Assembly: GCF_026212465.1 (NCBI RefSeq)
Contig: NC_080049.1
Location: forward strand, 8,624,735 to 8,688,734
Length of the DNA: 64,000 nucleotides
Direction: 5' to 3'
Source: Amaranthus tricolor
Taxonomy: Eukaryota; Streptophyta; Magnoliopsida; Caryophyllales; Amaranthaceae
The position numbers were made by a program, and so were the translations under genes. Shown here piece by piece: positions 61,001-64,000 of the stretch. The notes beneath the pieces are model-generated. The model searched no databases, was not told the DNA's origin, and was given only the letters and a program-made list of their open reading frames with translations. The first letter of the stretch is position 1. Every line of letters starts with the position of its first letter.

Positions 61001-61458
61001 GTATGGAACAAAAAAAGAATATGGTAAAAGTATACGGTGCTATCAATTAATTATAAGTTCGTACTTAAATTATTATTTTGTAAATGTAGCGTATAATTTC
61101 CATATTTGAGCTGGATAGGAAGTTATACTTGGCGTTAAGCGCTGACCAATTCAATCGGCTGTCATCCGTATCATGGATAGCAGCACTTTGCAGGATTTAG
61201 TTCAGGTTCCGATCCAGGCCGCAGCAATTAGTATTTATCGAGAACTTAGCTGTTTTTTGTATCTTTATTGATGACTTAATGATGATGTATTTTTTTTTTG
61301 AGTTATCAGATGTAATATTTTACTTTTGTTTTAAATAGTTTTAGTTTTTATGATTTAAAGTTTTTAACAGTTCGGCATTTTGAAACTTCCGCAATATTTT
61401 TGTATTAAACATAATTATTAAATGTTAATTATATATCGAGATTGTCGTTCCTGTTACA
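58023..61458. mobile_element. Probable 3.4-kb solo LTR inside CACTA-2
   Basis: Ends TGAAACA and TGTTACA make a short TG...CA inverted end, and a 5-bp duplication GGTCT flanks the insertion, as for LTR retrotransposons. The 3,436-bp interior has no gag, pol or transposase similarity and no obvious internal LTR pair. A GC-richer block at 60580-60830 contains GACCGGCATGTAAAATTCCG and a partly repeated GGCCGGCATGTAAAATGCAG. It is unusually long for a solo LTR; a non-autonomous element with unrecognised short ends is the alternative. Confidence 0.7.
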
Positions 61459-61628
61459 GGTCTTGTCAAATGTAAGTGGGTAGATAGCAATCGACGACGC
61501 GTAAAAAATGATGACCCTTGTGGATTCACTATTGTAGACTTAACTCGTTTGCATGAGAGTGAGGAGCCATTTATACTAGCCACACAGGCCAAGAAAGTAT
61601 TCTACATTGTAGACCCGTCTGATAAAAA

Positions 61629-62900
61629 ATGTCTATTGTTGTATTGGGAAAAAGAAGTATTCTTGGTATAGGTGATGTTGAGGATGAGGTAGAATATACT
61701 ATTGTGTTGAAATGGTTAGAATTGAAATTACATTCCTATGTTGTTCTAATATATTTCAATTCATATTCATTCAGGTACTTATCTACAATGCACATTTTCA
61801 GAGATGAAATTGTCATCGAGATTGAGACTTCTGATAATGAGCATCATATTGAGTCGGATAAGAACTATGATCCCGAGATGGAGAAGGACATGATTGATGA
61901 TGATCATGACTCCGAAGAGAGGGGTGACAAAGAGCATGACGACCCATACGTTAGACAAGAGAAAATGGCTGAAGACGCCCCACCATATCCCTCGGAGATA
62001 GAAATAGTACCAACAGATGTTCCCACTACCACTACTAGCGTTGGTTCTAAGAAGAAAAAAGGACGAGGTCTTACGAAAAACCTCAAAGTCACAGAACCCA
62101 TGCACTTGGAATAAAATGCATTGGGTTAACCTTGTGGCAAGAGGGTTTGAAAAACTCTCTATGGGATGATACTGTGGTGAAAAACTTTACTATTTTTATT
62201 TATTTAGTTTCATTTTAAAATTAATTTAATTGATACTAATAAATATAATTTTTCTTTTTTGTAGAATCTTTTTCACATTGAGAATTACAAAGAGTAGAAG
62301 AATGTTTTTCTTTCAGCTGTTGCTGAAAGATTCAGAGATTTCAAATCCAAGCTTGTAATTGGTTGGATCACAAAAAACGTGCCCGTAAGACCAAGAAGGT
62401 CAAAAACTGAAAACGAAGGTGGGGACCAAGCACCTGCAAAGATGCCCTATGAAATATGGAGTCATATATCAAGGAATGAATGGGAAGCGTTTGGCCAAAA
62501 AAAAAATTCCCATCGAAGTTGTAAGTATTCCATTATATTATAGCTTTTGATTTAATTTAATTTGTTCTAATTTAATCATTAAACTAATATATGACATTTG
62601 ATTTCTATTGATAAATTAGGAAAAGCATGGTAAAGCTTCTGAATCAGCAAGCAAAAGGAAGTTTTACCATCGCTTGGTCCCAAAAATGTACGATGAGGCC
62701 CGAAAAGAGTGGGTGGATGCGGGTTTATACCCCAATCAGAGTCCCACGACCTCATCAACGGCTACCTCTGCATCTTTGAATAATCCTGTTGGAGATCGGG
62801 TGCGAGATTGGTACTATAGACTTCATACCCAAGATTCAAGTAGTAAATTTACCATTACTGATCCGGGAACGAAGAAGGTTGCTGATGTTGTGGTGAGTTT
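61629..62900 (+). pseudogene. CACTA-2 Transposase_24 (TNPA-like) gene
   Basis: An acidic region (61796-61965, Asp/Glu/His-rich) is followed by KKKKGRGLTKNLKVTEPMHL, a stop at 62112, and G-QPCGKRFEKL-like residues. After an intron, the core continues with VAERFRDFKSKLVIGWITKN and MPYEIWSHISRNEWEAF, then over a second intron (about 62520-62618) with ASESASKRKFYHRL, ARKEWVDAG and VGDRVRDWYYRLHTQDSS. The wording is typical of the Ptta/En/Spm Transposase_24 family, which binds subterminal repeats in relatives. It contains the core that the CACTA-1 counterpart lacks, but is itself broken by stops. Confidence 0.75.
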
Positions 62901-62974
62901 TGAAATTATTAATATATGCTTGATTTGTATTGTATTTTTTTGCTTTGATTTATGGTATTGCAAATTTTAATTTA

Positions 62975-64000
62975 ACCGCAAGCACACGGTGAACGTGTAG
63001 CTACGGGTCGAACACAAGGAGGCGAGTTAACCAATCTTTTTGCCTTATGACTACAAGACATGGATCAACAAATAATTGGGTCGAGAAACTAACACTACAT
63101 TGCAATTAAAACTAATACTTAAAGCTAAAGCAGTAATTAATATGAAGAGAATAATAATATGACAAATTCTAGGGCGTTGAGTATCACTTAATTCTAACAT
63201 GGGAGTCAATTACTCTCATAATTGTATGAAATTGAGTCATCGACATAATTAAACGTGATCTAAGTAATCTCAAGCTTTCGCTCTGTTGATTAAAATCGAT
63301 TTAAAACCTTACTCGTGTTAATCCTCAAACTGTCGTTTTGTTGGCTAAACTAATAGGAATTTAACTTGAATATATCTCAATCCTAAATTACTCCTAATGT
63401 CAAACTTCCGTTTTATTGAAAAGGTTAATAAAGATATTTAAACTAAGATTCATTAAGCATAGGTTTAATCATTGACCCAAATTTCACACAATTAATTGAT
63501 AAAATATCATCCCATACTTCGAATTAAGGTTTTATACTAACCCTAGAGAGGAAAACAACCCATTAGACATGGTAATGAAAATACAATTCATGATGAATGA
63601 TGACTTAGTTGAAACACTCAACATGAAAATCATGAATAATTTCAATGCACAAAGATAGATAATAAAGCAATAAAAAAAGGACGTAACAATGGAGTTTAAC
63701 AACAAAGAGCTCTCGATGGAGAAGAACAAAAAGAAAAATTCTGAAAAATTAAAAATTAAAAACTCACTTCTTAATAAAAAAAAATAACTACCACTATTTA
63801 TAGTGGCTCCAAAAAGTAACCGTCAAAACGCACGAAAAAGGCACCTGACGTGCTGGCGACAACTAGTGACATCAGGGTCGACGAGTCGTCGCTTTTGTTC
63901 TGCCTGGGGTATGTAAGTTCAGTGAACGTGCGACGAGTTGTGAAAATTTGGAGACGACTCGTCGCTTAGCCTCTGGATTGATATGCATAGATCAGTAAGT
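62975..64000. other. Unclassified insertion-like sequence at right edge
   Basis: Just after a donor-like GTGAGT at 62892 the sequence turns into TTTAACCGCAAGCACACGGT, then TACGGGTCGAACACAAGGAG, wording I associate with a dispersed plant repeat but cannot name. 63835-63985 is GC-richer with palindromic GACGAGTCGTCGC words. No coding similarity. It may be a further insertion into an intron of CACTA-2; the other edge is outside the window. Confidence 0.4.

Larger units (their letters stand above)
55091..61665 (+). pseudogene. CACTA-2 TNP2-like transposase, split by an LTR
   Basis: The ATG at 55091 (MTKDCSWMYGSIESSEFID) follows an acceptor-like ACACTTAG. A frameshift leads to the cysteine motif FYCPCVKCGN; stops lie at about 55347, 55636 and 55971. 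A GT-AG intron is likely at 55836-55919. The Transposase_21 core at 55988-56518 has LGLCTDGMNPFDN, KKACPICIDDME and FMHHQKFLPRDHQYR; LDVMHVEKNVCDAI follows near 56682 in another frame. Later parts: MKSHDCHVMMQVFL (57056), then the DUF4216-like part ending YYGRVYEIWELDYSNF at 58017. It resumes at 61464 with KCKWVDSNRRR and LHESEEPFILATQAKKVFYI. Confidence 0.88.
53975..64000 (+). mobile_element. CACTA-2: En/Spm-type element, right end outside window
   Basis: Starts CACTAATGGAAAAAATCTTA inside the Copia-2 LTR, after ATT as presumed target duplication. It carries a TNP2-like transposase from 55091 and a Transposase_24-type gene at 61.6-62.9 kb, both on the plus strand, in CACTA-1 order. The coding sequence is much more decayed than in CACTA-1. 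The right terminus is not in the window, so completeness is unknown. Confidence 0.82.

Noticed and set aside
63532..63729. 65-codon hydrophobic minus-strand frame
   Set aside because: AT-rich, no domain; within an unclassified insertion-like segment.

Overview
This window looks like plant nuclear DNA, probably from a eudicot. It is AT-rich, and every coding similarity I can name belongs to a transposable element: CACTA (En/Spm) transposases, Ty3/gypsy chromovirus and Ty1/copia polyproteins, L1- and RTE-type LINEs, plus Helitron, hAT and Stowaway-type non-autonomous elements. Species is not resolvable by eye; Caryophyllales/Amaranthaceae is only a guess. I found no intact host gene.

Layout. 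0.8-4.0 kb: decayed copia element on the minus strand, followed by a small plus-strand copia fragment. 4.4-6.67 kb: AT-rich DNA with dispersed repeats. 6,676-25,443: CACTA-1, a complete 18.8-kb element with terminal inverted repeats (TIRs), TAA target duplication and dense GTCGC/GCGAC subterminal arrays. Its TNP2-like transposase gene is split by an 11.4-kb chromovirus at 8,126-19,527 (5-bp target duplication TGAAG, two 2.4-kb LTRs). A second, internally deleted TNPA-like gene lies near the right end.

25.4-42.2 kb: a graveyard of small non-autonomous elements. These are three copies of a TGTCACTA-rich family, a hAT-like element, a Stowaway MITE, and a ~370-bp tandem array that hosts a Helitron and a second MITE. 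42.2-51.9 kb: an RTE LINE with a 16-bp target duplication, a Stowaway-like element split by a copia solo LTR, a gypsy gag fragment and an L1 LINE remnant. 51.9-64.0 kb: an internally deleted copia element whose 3' LTR is split by CACTA-2. The CACTA-2 transposase gene is in turn split by a 3.4-kb LTR-like insertion (5-bp duplication GGTCT). CACTA-2 runs off the right edge.

How the parts relate. The window is best read as insertions within insertions, and several junctions are resolved to the base by target duplications; removing the insertions at 8.1 kb and 58.0 kb restores the host transposase reading frame. The main biological points are: (1) the chromovirus has nearly identical LTRs but a heavily broken interior, so it was probably already defective when it inserted and was moved in trans; (2) CACTA-1 carries its subterminal motif array a third time, internally, just upstream of its second gene; (3) the Helitron can be checked against a paralogous empty site inside the same tandem array.
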